The notes beneath the pieces were generated by a model. That model saw only the letters and a list, made by a program, of their open reading frames with translations, searched no databases and had not been told where the DNA came from. The translations under genes were made by a program, and so were the position numbers. From positions 434,001 through 498,000 of the forward strand of contig JAEHOE010000089.1 in NCBI GenBank assembly GCA_016858145.1: a DNA stretch of 64,000 bases. Reading direction: 5' to 3'. How positions within the stretch are numbered: position 1 is the first letter of the stretch; the number at the start of each line of letters is the position of its first letter. Shown in pieces: positions 33,515-45,400 of the stretch. This DNA is from Edaphochlamys debaryana. Its lineage: Eukaryota; Chlorophyta; Chlorophyceae; Chlamydomonadales.

Positions 33515-35964
33515 ATGGCGCTCACTCAGGTGCGCCGCTATCCGCGAATTGCCGCTCAAACTCTTGTTCGGCGCTCCCGGACCGCACAGGTCGCGTTGCC
33601 AGGTGTGAATGCTGAACTCGGTACTGCTGGGTATTGCGACCTTGCAGAAGGAGCAGGACATCCAGATGATGCTGGCCGCCCAGTGCCACCTGGGCACCAA
33701 GAACTGCCACTACCAGATGGAGCGGTACACCTACCGCCGCCGTCAGGATGGCATCTACATCATCAACCTGGAGAAGACTTATGAGAAGCTGCAGATGGCC
33801 GCCCGTGCCATCGTGGCCATCGAGAACCCCCAGGACGTCTGCGTCCTGTCCGCGCGCCCCTACGGCCAGCGCGCCGTCTTCAAGTTCTCGCAGTACCTGG
33901 GCTGCAAGTCCATGGCTGGCCGCCACACCCCCGGCACCTTCACCAACCAGATCCAGAAGTTCTTTGAGGAGCCCCGCCTGCTCATCCTCACCGACCCCCG
34001 CACCGACCACCAGCCCGTGAAGGAGTCCTCCTACATGAACATCCCCACCATCGCCTTCTGCGACACCGACAGCCCGCTGACCTACGTCGACATCGCCATC
34101 CCCGCCAACAACAAGGGCAAGCACGCCATCGGCGTGCTCTACTTCCTGCTGGCCCGCATGGTGCTGGAGATGCGCGAGCAGGTCACCCCCGCCAACCCCT
34201 GGACCGCCATCGTTGACCTGTTCTTCTACAGGTGGGAACTGCAGGGGGTTGGTGCCCTGACGAGGGGGCGCATGGCTCCGGTTCTTTGTGCTAGGTGCAT
34301 TGAAGGGCTTGTTGAGGGCTGGGGGCTGGGCTGCGTAGGGATGGGCTCAGCACAATGCTGCCTTGTCACCTTCATGTGATCCCCGGCAAGCTAAACTGTG
34401 GCGCACTGTCAGCCCGAGCAGCCAGCCAGGCGGATCGCAGCAGCAGCGAGTATGGGGGCGGAGATGGAGTCGGAGATGGAGAGGCTGCCCTCCGCAGCAG
34501 CGATCGTGGAGACGGCTACAACCTGTTCCAGTTGCCGGCGATCAGCAGCTGCGAGCTTCGAGGTGGAGATGCAGTTGACGGAGGCTCTCAGCAGCTGCTT
34601 CGGGGCCCTGACGCTGGGGAGCGCTGGGCTGGAAGCCGAGGCGGGACGTCCGTCGCCGGTGACCGGCGGACCCCGGCCTCTGCCGGCTCCGAGCCGCCGG
34701 TTGCATGCAACCAGCGCCGAGGAGCAACAGGCGTCGACAAGGGCCGCAGCGGCAGCGGGGGAAGGGGCTTTGCGCGTGGCGTGGGGAAGGGAAGGCGCTG
34801 GCCTGGAGACCGCACCGCGGACGCTACAGCGGCGTCTGCGACAGGGGAGCTGCCTCGGCGGAGTGCATATATCGGCGACGGAAACAGTGGGCTGGGGGCG
34901 AGCGGTCGGCCCTCCCCAGCCGTCCGTTGCTCTGTGGTGGCCCTTCAGGCGGCTCAGGCAGGGCCGTCCTACACACGGCCGGGCCGGGCGGGCACGGGGA
35001 CCTGGCCGTGAGCTGCGCCCGCTTCAGGCCCAGCAGCCGCCGACCCACATGACAACCCGAGCAGGGCAGCCCCAGCGAGTGCGACCAGCCCCAGCGCCCT
35101 TCTGGGGGGACTCGCCAGCCCCAGCGCAACAGCCCCCGACCCACATGGCGACCCCTCCGCCGCGCCCTGCCCGTGGCCTGGAGCGGTCCTTTCTCGGTCC
35201 CACACGGCGCCCCCGCTCGTCTGCCGCGGAGGCTTCTCCCCCGACCACTTCGAGAACCCCTGCCTCCTCCCCGCCACTTTCGCTGCCGCCTCGACCATCC
35301 TCAACTCTCCGCGCCCTAAGCCCCTGCGCCCCCTCCTCCCCCTTTGCCTTTTCCTCGTCTTCCAGGGAGCCCGAGGAGACCAAGGAGGGCGGCGAGGAGG
35401 AGGGCTACGAGGCCGAGGGCTTCGCCCTGCCCGCCCCCGTCGGCGCCACTGACACCTGGGGCGAGGCCGCCGCCGCCGCCCCCGATGCCGCCGCCGCCGC
35501 CGGCTACGCCCCCGCGGCCGGGGGCTTCGAGGCCGCTGGTGAGGGCCGGGGCAGAGCGGGGCTAAACGTGTTGCAGTTCTGGGGCGTGCGGGCAGGCGGT
35601 TGTTGGTTGTGAATGGGGGCTTGGCGGGGAGGGAGCCGGGCGGAGCTGCACGCAGTGTACGGAGGGGGGCAGGGGGACGGGACCTGCTGGGCTACCAATC
35701 TGGGCGGAAGCTTGGAGGCTTGCAGGAGTGCAGGGCGCGCGCTGAGAGACGGGGCGGGTAAAGAGCACCTGCACCGGTGCACCGGTCAGGGCAAGCGTTG
35801 CGGGTGAGGGCGGGGTGGTTGGACGAGTGCAAGTGCATGGAAGCTCACCGATGGCTGACCCAGCCATTGCCCCCTTCCCCCTGTGTGCAGCCGGCTTCGA
35901 GGCCGCCGCCGCCCCCCCGGCGGCCGGCTACGTCGCCCCTGAGGCCTTCGGCGGCGCCTTCTAA
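33515..35964 (+). CDS. RPSA: 40S ribosomal protein SA (uS2)
   Basis: Exons 33515-33529, 33648-34231, 35366-35538 and 35891-35964 join in phase to 281 residues. Exon 1 encodes only MALTQ. The body carries the eukaryotic uS2 signature: [19 protein letters not shown], the [13 protein letters not shown] block, [44 protein letters not shown] and NNKGKHAIG. The tail is acidic and Ala/Gly-rich ([10 protein letters not shown]) and ends in two AAGFEAA-like repeats, as in other RPSA proteins. It is a structural protein of the 40S subunit. Intron 3 is unusually long (1,134 bp). A TGTAA polyadenylation signal lies at 36246-36250. Confidence 0.97.
35033..35150 (+). repeat. ~25-bp direct repeat in RPSA intron 3
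   Basis: Two copies of a cagccgccgacccacatg-like block lie near 35033 and 35126, about 93 bp apart with three or so mismatches. Confidence 0.7.
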
Positions 35965-36977
35965 GCGCCTGCGACCCAGTCCATGGGAGTGGCGGTCGCG
36001 GCTGGTGGCGTGGCCCCCGAAAGAGCAGGGCAGGAGGATGCCCTGTGGAGAGAAAAACGGGGTCGAGCGGCCAGCGGCTGAGGCGACTGGGGAGGTGTGC
36101 GGAGGCGGCACATCTGTGCCCAGGGTGCTCGTGAGCCGAGCGGCCGGCAGAGGTGGCAGGCCGGTCGCGACCGGCTGAAGTCGGGCGCAGCGGTGTGACG
36201 CGTGTGCCGCTTGCGTACGTTGCTGGTAACCGGAGCCCGGGCTTTTGTAATGCCTGCCACATGTGCCTGACAAGGACGTTGAACCGTGGCGGCAACTTCG
36301 CTGCTCTGCAGAGAGCGGGGCGGCTGCAGTGAGGCGCGTGCCGTGGAGCCCCCCGGGAGCGAGGGCGCAGTCGCCCCAGCGCTAATCCCGGCTGCCTTAC
36401 TTGCCTTACTTGCCCAGAGCCTGAGCCTCTACTGGGGCCCTCTCTACGGAACCGTGCACGGCCCGCAATCGGTCTGTAGCAGCGGGGGCATCAGAGCGTC
36501 CGTGCCCTGGTGCGATAACGCAGACCGCTCGGCAATGTCGCCTGCGCGTCCCTGCCCAACCGCACGCAGGGATCTTCAATAGTAAATCTTATAGGCATGG
36601 GTCCTGGGGGACGGCGGCAGAGCGGCGCAATGACTTGAGGGGACGGCGGGGGCTGCCAAGGGTTACAGCGGCACGCGGTCCGGCGGTGATGTCCGCCAGT
36701 CACGCGACCCAAGTTCAGAGTATCTGTGTCAATCACTAGCATCAACAAAGCTTACGTCAAACCGCTGCCATCATCATAACGCGCCCGCAGACAAGCCCAA
36801 GGCCTACCTGAATTCACCTAGGGGCCCTTGACGCCTGATGGAACTCAATCTACACTAAAGCTTACAACAGTAACATAATGAGCACAGGCAGGTCGCAGGC
36901 GCGGCCCAGTCGTTCGGCCCGCAACTCTTAGACCGGGTGTCACCGCAGTAGCCCCGCCCCGCCACGAACCTAAAAAA
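35965..36977. other. Intergenic region, RPSA to SHIPPO gene
   Basis: Contains the RPSA 3' UTR with TGTAA at 36246-36250 and then the promoter and 5' UTR of the SHIPPO gene. From about 36580 the sequence is AT-richer. No gene is supported. Confidence 0.6.
36246..36250 (+). terminator. TGTAA polyadenylation signal, RPSA
   Basis: TGTAA lies about 280 bases after the RPSA stop on the same strand. Confidence 0.65.
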
Positions 36978-39900
36978 ATGCGGAATAATGCTTCAGGTTT
37001 CACTGGCGCTCCCGCCTTACGCTCAACGTCGGACTCGCGGTGAGCCCCATCGCCGCATGGTTTGCGCAGCTCCAGCAACCCTGTGGACCATACAGCGACC
37101 CCTATCAAACCTTGGAGCTACGTGTCACGCGCGCGCAGGTCGTCACCTCCGCGGACATGGGTGGCGGACCCGCCCCCCTTCGGCGTGGCACAGGACCGCT
37201 TCCAACAGCCGGTACGTGGGGGCAAGGCGCCAGCTCCGGCATATACCCCAGCTATCTTACCCGGCAAGGGTGCATTCTTCGATGTCGCTACGCTGCTCAG
37301 TGCTGAGCTGCGGGCGTGTACCACGGTGCAGCACCTCGAGTCATCCACTCACCCATCCATCCCTGTGCCTGCTGCCACAAACACCCGTTCCTCCCTCCCG
37401 CGCGCTATGCTGCTAACGCATGCGCTATGCTATGCTGCTAACGCAGGCGCGGACCGGTAGCCCTGACTACCACGTGGCTTACCGCGATGTGCAGCAGCCG
37501 CCCCGGTGGAACGCCAAGGTGCGGCGGAGCGGGGCAGGCCGGGATGGGGAGGGGAGGGCAGGGCGGGGGCGGGAGGGGAAAAGTTGGGAACCGTCCTCGT
37601 GGTCTGCCCTGCCTGCCCGACAGGCCCCACTCGGCTGCAAGGGGCTGGATCGGAGCGGGGTAGGGCGCGGGAGCTCCCGCAGGTGGTTAGACCGCATGGC
37701 TGCTGTCGCGGGAGATGGGTTGGATCGGCGGCCCGCGAACAACCACAAATGGGGCGCAGCTGGGACACGACGAGGCCCCCACAGGAGGCAGCACCTGAGC
37801 ACCTGCAATAATAATGGGACGCCCCCAGCAGGGCGCGTGTGTTTTGGGGGCGGGTGTGTATGAGGGGCTAGCCCCTCCACACCCACCACCACCTGAGCAC
37901 CTGAGTGCATCCCCGCGCAGGGCTGGGTGGGCATGGATGACTACATCAAGCCGCGCCGCGGTACGGCACCGTCCGTGTATGGCAGCCCCGGGCTGATCCC
38001 GCCGTCGGCGCCGCCGCGGCACGCCGCAGGGCTGGCACCCCTTGCGGCGCCCCACCCAAATGAGGTGAGGCCGCGGGGAAGGTCGGTGGGAGGGAAGGGC
38101 GGGTGGCGGGCGCACGTCTTCAGCGCCTGGTTGGGGACTGAGGTGCAGGCGTGAAGAGTGGGGGGATGTAGCGGGAGGAGGGCATAAAATGAAATGGACG
38201 TGTTGGGGGCACGGCCCACCGCGAGCGATGGCTGGTGGGCGGCGGGGGGGCGCTGGGCCCCAGAGCGGCAGGAGTGCTCCTGCTCCACTCTAAAACTCAC
38301 TGCCTTTCACCCCTCCACCGCTGCCCCCGTCTCCGCCTCCTCTCCCCCACCCCCACCCCCACCCCCACCCCCCCAGGTCCGGCTGCAGGAGCTGCTCAAC
38401 CTGCAGCGGAGGAAGCTGGAGACGGACCCGGGGCCGGGGGCGTACGAGGTAGGGGCGGGGGGGGGGGCTAGGAATCTTCGCGGGGCACAGCGGCCTGATA
38501 GTTGTACCGGTACAGGAGTGGGGTAGCCTAACCCTCCACTGTGCTGAGGGTTAAGGCGCACATCACAGTGCGCGGCTCGGCAGCTCAAAGCTGTACGGGG
38601 TTGGGGTGGTGGTGGGGGCCACGGCCACAACCGAGGGCAGGCTTCCGGCCGGGGGTAGGACACCCCGTGGCCCTCGTGGCATGCAAAGCAAGGCTGCGGC
38701 CAGGGAGGGGCCGAGGGGATGGAGGCCAGCATGAGCAGGGGGAGGGGGCGGGGAGGGGAGGGACACGGGGGGCTGCTGCAGATGGCGGGTGCGGGCCAGG
38801 GCTGCTGGGGGCGACGATAGCCTGGAGCCAGAGGGGGCGGGGGCGGAGGGGGGCGGGGGCGATGTGCTGTGTGCGTGTGTTTGGCACAGACCCGGTGGTG
38901 CAGGACTGTACTGGCGCATGACTCGGCTACCGTAGCTGGCCCCAACCTACCCGCCACCAACTCTGCCTGGGTCCCCGCACCACCCTCCCCCACCCTCCCC
39001 GCCTGCCCCTAGCCCCGGGATATCAACCACCGCCGCCGCTTCCGGCGCCAGGCCAACCCCGACACAGACGGACCCTTCTTCCTGGACGAGGTGGGCAGTT
39101 GGTCGGTTGGTCGGTTGGCCTGCTCGACCGTTTCTTGCTGGTCGGTTTCATCACCCCCTGCTACGATCACGCATCCCCCGCCAACCCCTTTCTCCCCCCC
39201 CCCTCTCCACACACCCCTCCCCCCCTGCCCCCCCAACCCCAGATGCCCGACGGCACCTCCACCCGCGTCAAGGAGATCGCCGAGACGCTGCGGCAGCGGG
39301 CCGACTCGGGGCTGGGCCCGGGCGAGTACGACGGAGCCATGAACAAGGACGTGCTGATGAAGAGCACCCCGGCGCCCAAGGTGGGGTGGGTTAGAGGGTA
39401 GGGGGGGGGGAGGGGGCATGGAGGGAAAGGGGGTTTAGGGGCAGGGGGGAGCGTGTTGTTGGGCGGGGTGAGGGGTGAGGGTACGCGCACAAGGGGGGAG
39501 GGTGAGGCCATCCCTTGCCCCACCCACGCTTCCCCGTCCTCCTCATCCCCCTCATCCCCCTCATCCCCCATTTCTGCCGTGCAGCTGGGCACCTCTGCCC
39601 GCAGCGGCAAGACCGACCACGCCAAGTCCCTCAGCATAAGCCGCAGCATCCAGCACGGCATCGACTGGCACGTGCCCGTGATCGTACAGCCGATTGTCGT
39701 ACCGCCGATCGGGTCGACCTCCGCATCCGGGGCCGGCGGCGGCGGCGGCGGCGGTGGCGGTGGCGGGACGTCGGCATCCGGCGGCGCCGAGCCGTCCACC
39801 TCCGGTCGGCCGTTGACCGCGGACCGGTCAAACGCGCTGTACGGCGGGACGAGCAGCGCCGGCGGGACGAGCAGGGACACGTCACCCACCGGCCGCGGCG

Positions 39901-41054
39901 GCACCGCCGACCAGTACCTGGGCGTGCCTCCGCCGCCGCCGGCGCACGTGTCTCGCGGCGTCAAGAAGCAGCAGCAGCGGCGGCCGGGCGACTGGGACTG
40001 GAACCGCCTGCCCAAGAACTACCGAAACAGCTGGACCACGCTGCACGGCGGGGCGTACACGCACGGTGAGATCCGGTCACCTGCATCCAGATCCAGATCC
40101 AGATCTAGATCTAGTTTGCTGTGGGGGGAGATTCGAGGGCGGGGGCCGGGGCATGGCTGGACGTGGGCGGGAGGCACATGCAGCGAGCCACACCCTGCCG
40201 GGCGCTCCACATGCCGTCACCCTCGCCGGTCCATGTCACCCGCGTGGTTCCCCCGTGGCCTCGTGGCCCCAACCGACCCCCTTACCCCGTGCCACCGCCA
40301 ACTCCCCCCCCCCTGCTCCCTCCCCCTCCCCAGGCGAACACCCCCTCCCGCGGCCGGGCAGTCGGGAGGCGGCAATGGCGGCCGCCGCGGGCATGCTGGG
40401 GTCGGGCCCCGCGGCCCCCGGCTCCGGCCACCCGCCCTACCCCTACCCCTACCAGGCCATGGACGTGGGGCCCTCGGGGATCTACCCCATCCAGGTGGGG
40501 AACGAGGGGGGGAATGACAGGACGGCAGGTGGTGAGGGAGGAGGGAGAAGGAGGGAAAAGAAGATAGACAAGTAACGGGGAGCGGTATTCTGATGTGTGG
40601 ATGCATGCCGTACCGATCGGCATGATCATCGCAATGACCTCTCCGTCTCTCACCGCCCATGCAGGAGGAGAGCAGCAGCGCGCTGGAGCGGGATGAGTCA
40701 TCATCGTACGGCGCAGGTTACCCGCACGGCACGCAGCCGCACTCCGTACAGTCGGTGACGTCAGCCAACGCCGCCGCCGCCGGGCTCACGGCGCAACTCA
40801 AGCAGGTCGCCTACTGGGGCGGGGAAGGGCCTGATGGCGGCGGCGGCGGCGGGGAAGGTCAGGGCGGCGGCGGTGGCGGCGCGAACCAGAGCCAGGGGCC
40901 GGGGTTGCCGTCTGGCTTGGTGCCGAGCCCCAAGCTGCGGGCACTTGTGAGCGATGAGGATGTACGGCGGCGGCGGGCGGCGGCGGCGTTCGCGGCTCGC
41001 GCGCAGCTGCAGGCGAACCGGGTGGGCGACTGGCAGAGCAAGTTTGCGGGCTGA
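36978..41054 (+). CDS. SHIPPO / sperm-tail PG-rich repeat protein, probably flagellar
   Basis: Twelve exons keep phase: 36978-37039, 37139-37211, 37447-37518, 37921-38064, 38377-38448, 39013-39090, 39243-39380, 39585-40065, 40334-40494 and 40665-41054 are the firm ones, giving about 556 residues. The N-terminus MRNNASGFTGAPALRSTSDS leads into PPPFGVAQDRFQQP, a typical SHIPPO-type phrase. Further PG motifs are DPGPGAYE (exon at 38377) and LGPGEYDGAM (exon at 39243). The second half has Gly/Ser-rich low complexity and ends in a basic helical segment (DVRRRRAAAAFAARAQLQA). PG-rich repeat proteins bind axonemal microtubules (family knowledge). The second acceptor (37138) was preferred because the alternative leaves a 30-base intron. 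A TGTAA lies at 41307-41311. I cannot assign a specific FAP number. Confidence 0.75.
37402..37446 (+). repeat. Duplicated branch-point/acceptor block in the SHIPPO gene
   Basis: The block gctatgctgctaacgca occurs twice, ending at 37420 and 37445. The second copy ends in the working acceptor CAG before the exon at 37447. The first copy reads CAT instead of CAG. Both carry CTAAC, a good branch-point match. Confidence 0.8.
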
Positions 41055-41306
41055 CACAGGTGCAGGGGGTTGGAGCGTGGTTGATTGGCGGGGGCTTGGT
41101 TGCGGGAGTGGCGCGGGGGGGCATCGTTCATGCAGGCAGGCTTCGGATCGTCACGTAAAGTAGATGGTGGAACAGCGACTTGGTTCGGGGTTGTGACGGG
41201 TGCACATGCATGCATGTTACTGGTACTGAGTGGCGGATGCTAGCGGATCGCAATCAGGTGACGGCAGGCTTGCACCAAGTCGGGCGGGGGAGGAGGTTGA
41301 ACGGGT

Positions 41307-41311
41307 TGTAA
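41307..41311 (+). terminator. TGTAA polyadenylation signal, SHIPPO gene
   Basis: TGTAA lies about 250 bases after the SHIPPO stop codon on the same strand. Confidence 0.6.
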
Positions 41312-41728
41312 CGGGTACGGAGTGCCGGATGCTCCGGACGTCCGACGCAAGACACGGTGTTGCTTGGTTTTCACAGATCAGGATCTTGGCTCCCGCTGGC
41401 AGCGCGATATGAGTACAAGGAGTACGCAGGATGGATGTGTGGACAAGTGCGCACGGAGGCGGGATGTGTCAAGCCAATCAACTAAGGCTCTCAAGTCTCA
41501 ACCGCTGCCCGGCCTCGCGGGGTTTATCTGGGGCTCAGCCCTCTTCCCTGTCGGAAGGACAGACAGGGGGCTTGCTTGCTGGCTGCCCCTCAGCCAGTAT
41601 AGTGGGGCACGTAACGGGTGCGTGGAGAGGAGGGAATGGACTGCCCTTAATCAAGCCTAATCAGGCGGATGAGGGATGAGCGCCAGGGCCCAGGGGAAGC
41701 AGCTGAAGCCTGGCTCGCTCACAACCCC

Positions 41729-41733
41729 TTACA
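41729..41733 (-). terminator. TGTAA polyadenylation signal (minus strand)
   Basis: Read on the minus strand, this is TGTAA, about 680 bases beyond the stop of the gene at 42409-47366. The distance is long but within the range of algal 3' UTRs. Confidence 0.4.
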
Positions 41734-42408
41734 ACGTCTTCCTCGCTCAGCCCCACGCAACGAATGGGCAAAGAAGTGTTGGGGGCAGAGGATAACTCCT
41801 GGCTGCTAGCGTCTGGAGCCTGCCAGGCCTGCCGCGGCGCAGCGGAGGCCCCAACGCCCCCGGGCCAGATCCCTGCCTCCTCAACTGTCCTGCGAACACC
41901 TGCCTTACCATACATACATACATGAACGTCTGACACAACTTGCCGTACCTGTATCCCATCCACCAGCAACGAATTGTTTATGCCCAGGAGACAAACTGGT
42001 CCCTTGCCACCCTGCTGCAGGTCCATCCTTCTCCCACCGCACGGCACCGCACCGCACGGCCCACTTAAATTTGGTGTTGAGCCCCCTCCGCACACTTGAA
42101 TGTAGCCTTCACATGCCGGTAATAAGGCCGGGCGGGCCCCCGATAATGACTAGAGGACGTAGAGGTCTCGCTTGCAGAGTCATAAGTATCATCTTTGATG
42201 TTCTTTCCCATCCCTTCGTTCTTCCTGTGCGCTCAGCTCAGCACGCCCTTCAGCTGAGAAGACGGAGACATCTTCAACCTCTGAGAAGCGGTACGGCGCC
42301 CGTCCCCTTGCGCTGGATCTTGGATCTCACTCCCATGAGCACCCCCGTCACCAAACTCATCACACAGGTAGAACACGCTTCTTCCTATATCGTTAGCAAC
42401 ATTATGTA

Positions 42409-45400
42409 TCAGCACCACGCGCCCCCCGGCACGTACGGCTTCCCGGCCCCCCCCTCAGCCTCCTCCTCCTCCTTGCCCTCCTCCCCCCACCCTTCCCCCT
42501 CTCCCAGCAGCGGCGCCCCCGCAGCCGCCGCGACTGACCCCACCCGCCGGCTTGGCCCTGTACGGCCCCCTACCACCGCCCCACCCCCCGCCCCAGCCCC
42601 ATACCCCACCACCGCCGCCACCACCCTCTGCTGCCTCTGCCGCTGCCGCTGCTGCCCCTGCCCCTGCCTCTGCCGCTGCCGCTGCTGCCCCTGCCCCTGC
42701 CTCTGCCGCTGCCGCTGCTGCCTCAGGAAGGCCCTCCGCCGCGGCAGCTCCAGCGCCAGACCCACGGCAGCGGCCAGCAGCAGGGTGGCGGCCAGGCGCC
42801 CCCACGCGCCCGTGGGCCGCACGTGCCGCGCCTCGCACAGCGCGATGCAGGCGGAGTGGAGGACGGCCATGGGGAGGCGCAGGCGCAGGCGTATCTGGGG
42901 GCGGGTACGGGTAAGGGCCAGGGACCGGTGGCCGGAACGAGGGAGTGCTCGGGGCAGCGAATTGGGGCGGGGTAGGCGGTGTGGGTCTGGCAATATGACC
43001 TTGAACTCCGGCCCCTTTGTTCACCAATTATTCGCTTCTATCGGCTCCGAGGCCTGCCGTACAGTACGACTCACTCAATCCCTATGCTCACGCTGATTCC
43101 CACCTGGTCCCACATGGGCCGTACCAGGCCGTGGTCCACCACCTCCAGAGGCACGGCCCTGTCAGGGGAGAGGTAGGGGGAGTGGGGGAGAGGGGGGAAG
43201 GCAGGGTGTAGGTAGGTGGGGCCAATCATAATGGGGGCCGTCGAGCTGAAGCGAGCAGGGGCTACTGCGCAGGGCTCCCCAAGCAACCGCGCCATCCCCA
43301 CAACCACAACCACCACTGCCCCACCTGAGACTTGCGTCCACCGAGTCGTCCCAGGCCCACGCCCCCGCCAGCACCGCCAGCAGCGTGCCCGCCTCCAGCG
43401 CCCAGAAGCCCAGCGCCAGGCCCTCCCGGCGGCCGGGCAGGCGCAGCGCGGAGAGCGAGAAGAGCAGGCGCAGCAGCACGTGCACGAACCAGAGCTGGGG
43501 GGGGGAGCAGGGGGGGAGAGGGCAGGGGGAGGTAGGGCATGGAGGGAACGGCGAAAGGAGGGGCTGAGGGATTTAGAATGGTGGAGGGAAGGGGGAACTG
43601 GTAAGGGGGGGGCCGTCCAGGTGCACGGCACAGGCTGGTACGGTGGGGTGCTGGGGAAGGGGGAACAAGGGGGATAAACTCAGAAAAGCTAGGGGGTGGA
43701 GTCAGGGATGGAAGCATTGAAAAGACGTACCGTTCCTCGGGGCAGAGTGAGACCTCCTCCGCCTCCACAGCTGCCGCAGCCGTTGCCAGCGGCGGCTGCG
43801 GCGGCGGCCGAAGCACGGACGACCAGCCCTGCCACCAGGCGGGACCCCAGGAGCAGGGTATAGCCTGCACGGGGGCATCCAGGGGGATAACGGTGAGGAA
43901 ATGAGGGAGTAAAAGTAAGCGGGCAAATGTGAGCAACTGGGGCGTTCGGTAGGGGTCTCTCTCGTGCGCTCCCAATGCCCTTCCTTGCCTGCAGCAGCCG
44001 CACCTGCGTTGTTGAGCAGCCCCCAGCGGTCCCCCGCGGACGCCTCCCGGGCGTGGAACCTGCCGTACTCGGCCTCGGATCCGGGATCCGCAAAGCCCAG
44101 GAAGCACGCCACCAGGGCCGAGCGACCCCGGCCCGCCACGGCTGCTGGAGGGGCCGGAGAACTCGGGGGTACAAGGGGGGAGCTCGGCTCCGTCGCGCGC
44201 TGCTGATGTCCGTCCGCCGGGGGCAACGGCCCCCCGCCGATGCCCCCGCCGGCAGGGCCCGTGGCGGCGTCGGCGGGAACGGTGGCTTCAGGGCCACCGG
44301 CGGCGGCGTGCCAAGCGGCAGCCGGGGGGTTACTGCGGGGGTCGAGTCCGCCGCCGGGACCCGCGTTGTCGGAGCTCGGGCGGCCGTAGGAGGAGGGCCA
44401 GGCGGAGGCGGCTGCGGGGCTGTGGGGCACGCGCCCGCCGCAGGAGAAGGCTCCGCCGCCGCCGCCGCCGCCGCCCACCAAGACGCCGCCGCCGCCGCCG
44501 CTGAGGTCGCTGCAGCCGTACAGGCCCCCGCCGAGGGCCGAAGCGAGGTGGCTGACGTGGTGGGAGGGCGGGGGCAGGGGGTAGCTGGCGATGCGGGCCC
44601 CCAGGTCCCAGGTCGGGGGTGAAGGGACCCTGGAGGGAGCGCCGCCAGCCCGCCGCCGTCGCGTCAGAGCCCGGCGGCGGCGGCGATCCCAGAGGAAGCT
44701 TGCTGGCGCCGGCGGAGGCGAAGGGCGACATGAGGCTCCATCCTCCTCAACCTCCGATGCATCGAAAAACTCGTCAGCGGCAGCCGCTGCAGTCGCCTCT
44801 CCCCCGCTGGCACCGCCGTCGTCTAGGCTCCCCTCGTCGGTGCTCTGCAGCAGGAGCTGCGCGATGGCGCAGCAGGCAGCATCCGGCGGCGTGGTGGTGA
44901 CGGTGGTTGAGGCCGGCATGGCAGCAGAAGAAGCGGCGGCGGCGGCAGTCGCGTACGGCAGGAGTACGGCACGCGCCGCCACCGTCACCAGCCGTACAGT
45001 GGCGGTGAGGGGCGGCTGCGCGGACCGGAGGTGGCGCAGGAGGTTGGCGGCAACCCGCAGCGCCTCGACGGCGCCGCCGGCGGAGAGCAGCGGCGGCGGC
45101 AGCCTGCCTCCGCCGCCGCCGCCAGGGGCCGACGCCGCTTGCGCTTCCGCGCCTGCCGCCGCCGCCGCCAGCTCCGCCCTCTCGAGAAGGAAGGCCAGGT
45201 CCGAAGCCAGAGGGTCCCACACGGCCGCCCGCTGCTCCGCCGCCATCCCGCCCTCCGCCCCCGCGGCAACTGCCACTAGCGCGTTCAGCTCCCCCGCCAC
45301 CTCGGATGGTACGGCAAGCAGCGTCAGCGTGTCGTACAGCAGCACGGGCATGGCGGCCGCGACGGCGGCTCCAGAGGCAGGTGCGCCGCCGTCGCTGCTG

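Larger units (their letters stand above)
41055..42408. other. Convergent intergenic region, SHIPPO gene and 42409 gene
   Basis: Two 3' ends face each other. TGTAA on the + strand lies at 41307-41311, and its reverse complement (ttaca) at 41729-41733 suits the minus-strand gene. No gene is supported. Confidence 0.6.

Noticed and set aside
34232..35365. snoRNA in RPSA intron 3
   Set aside because: Ribosomal protein introns often host snoRNAs, but I found no convincing C box (RTGATGA) paired with a D box (CTGA).
37040..37069. 30-base intron in the SHIPPO gene
   Set aside because: In phase, but too short to splice. The acceptor at 37138 gives the same frame with a 99-base intron.
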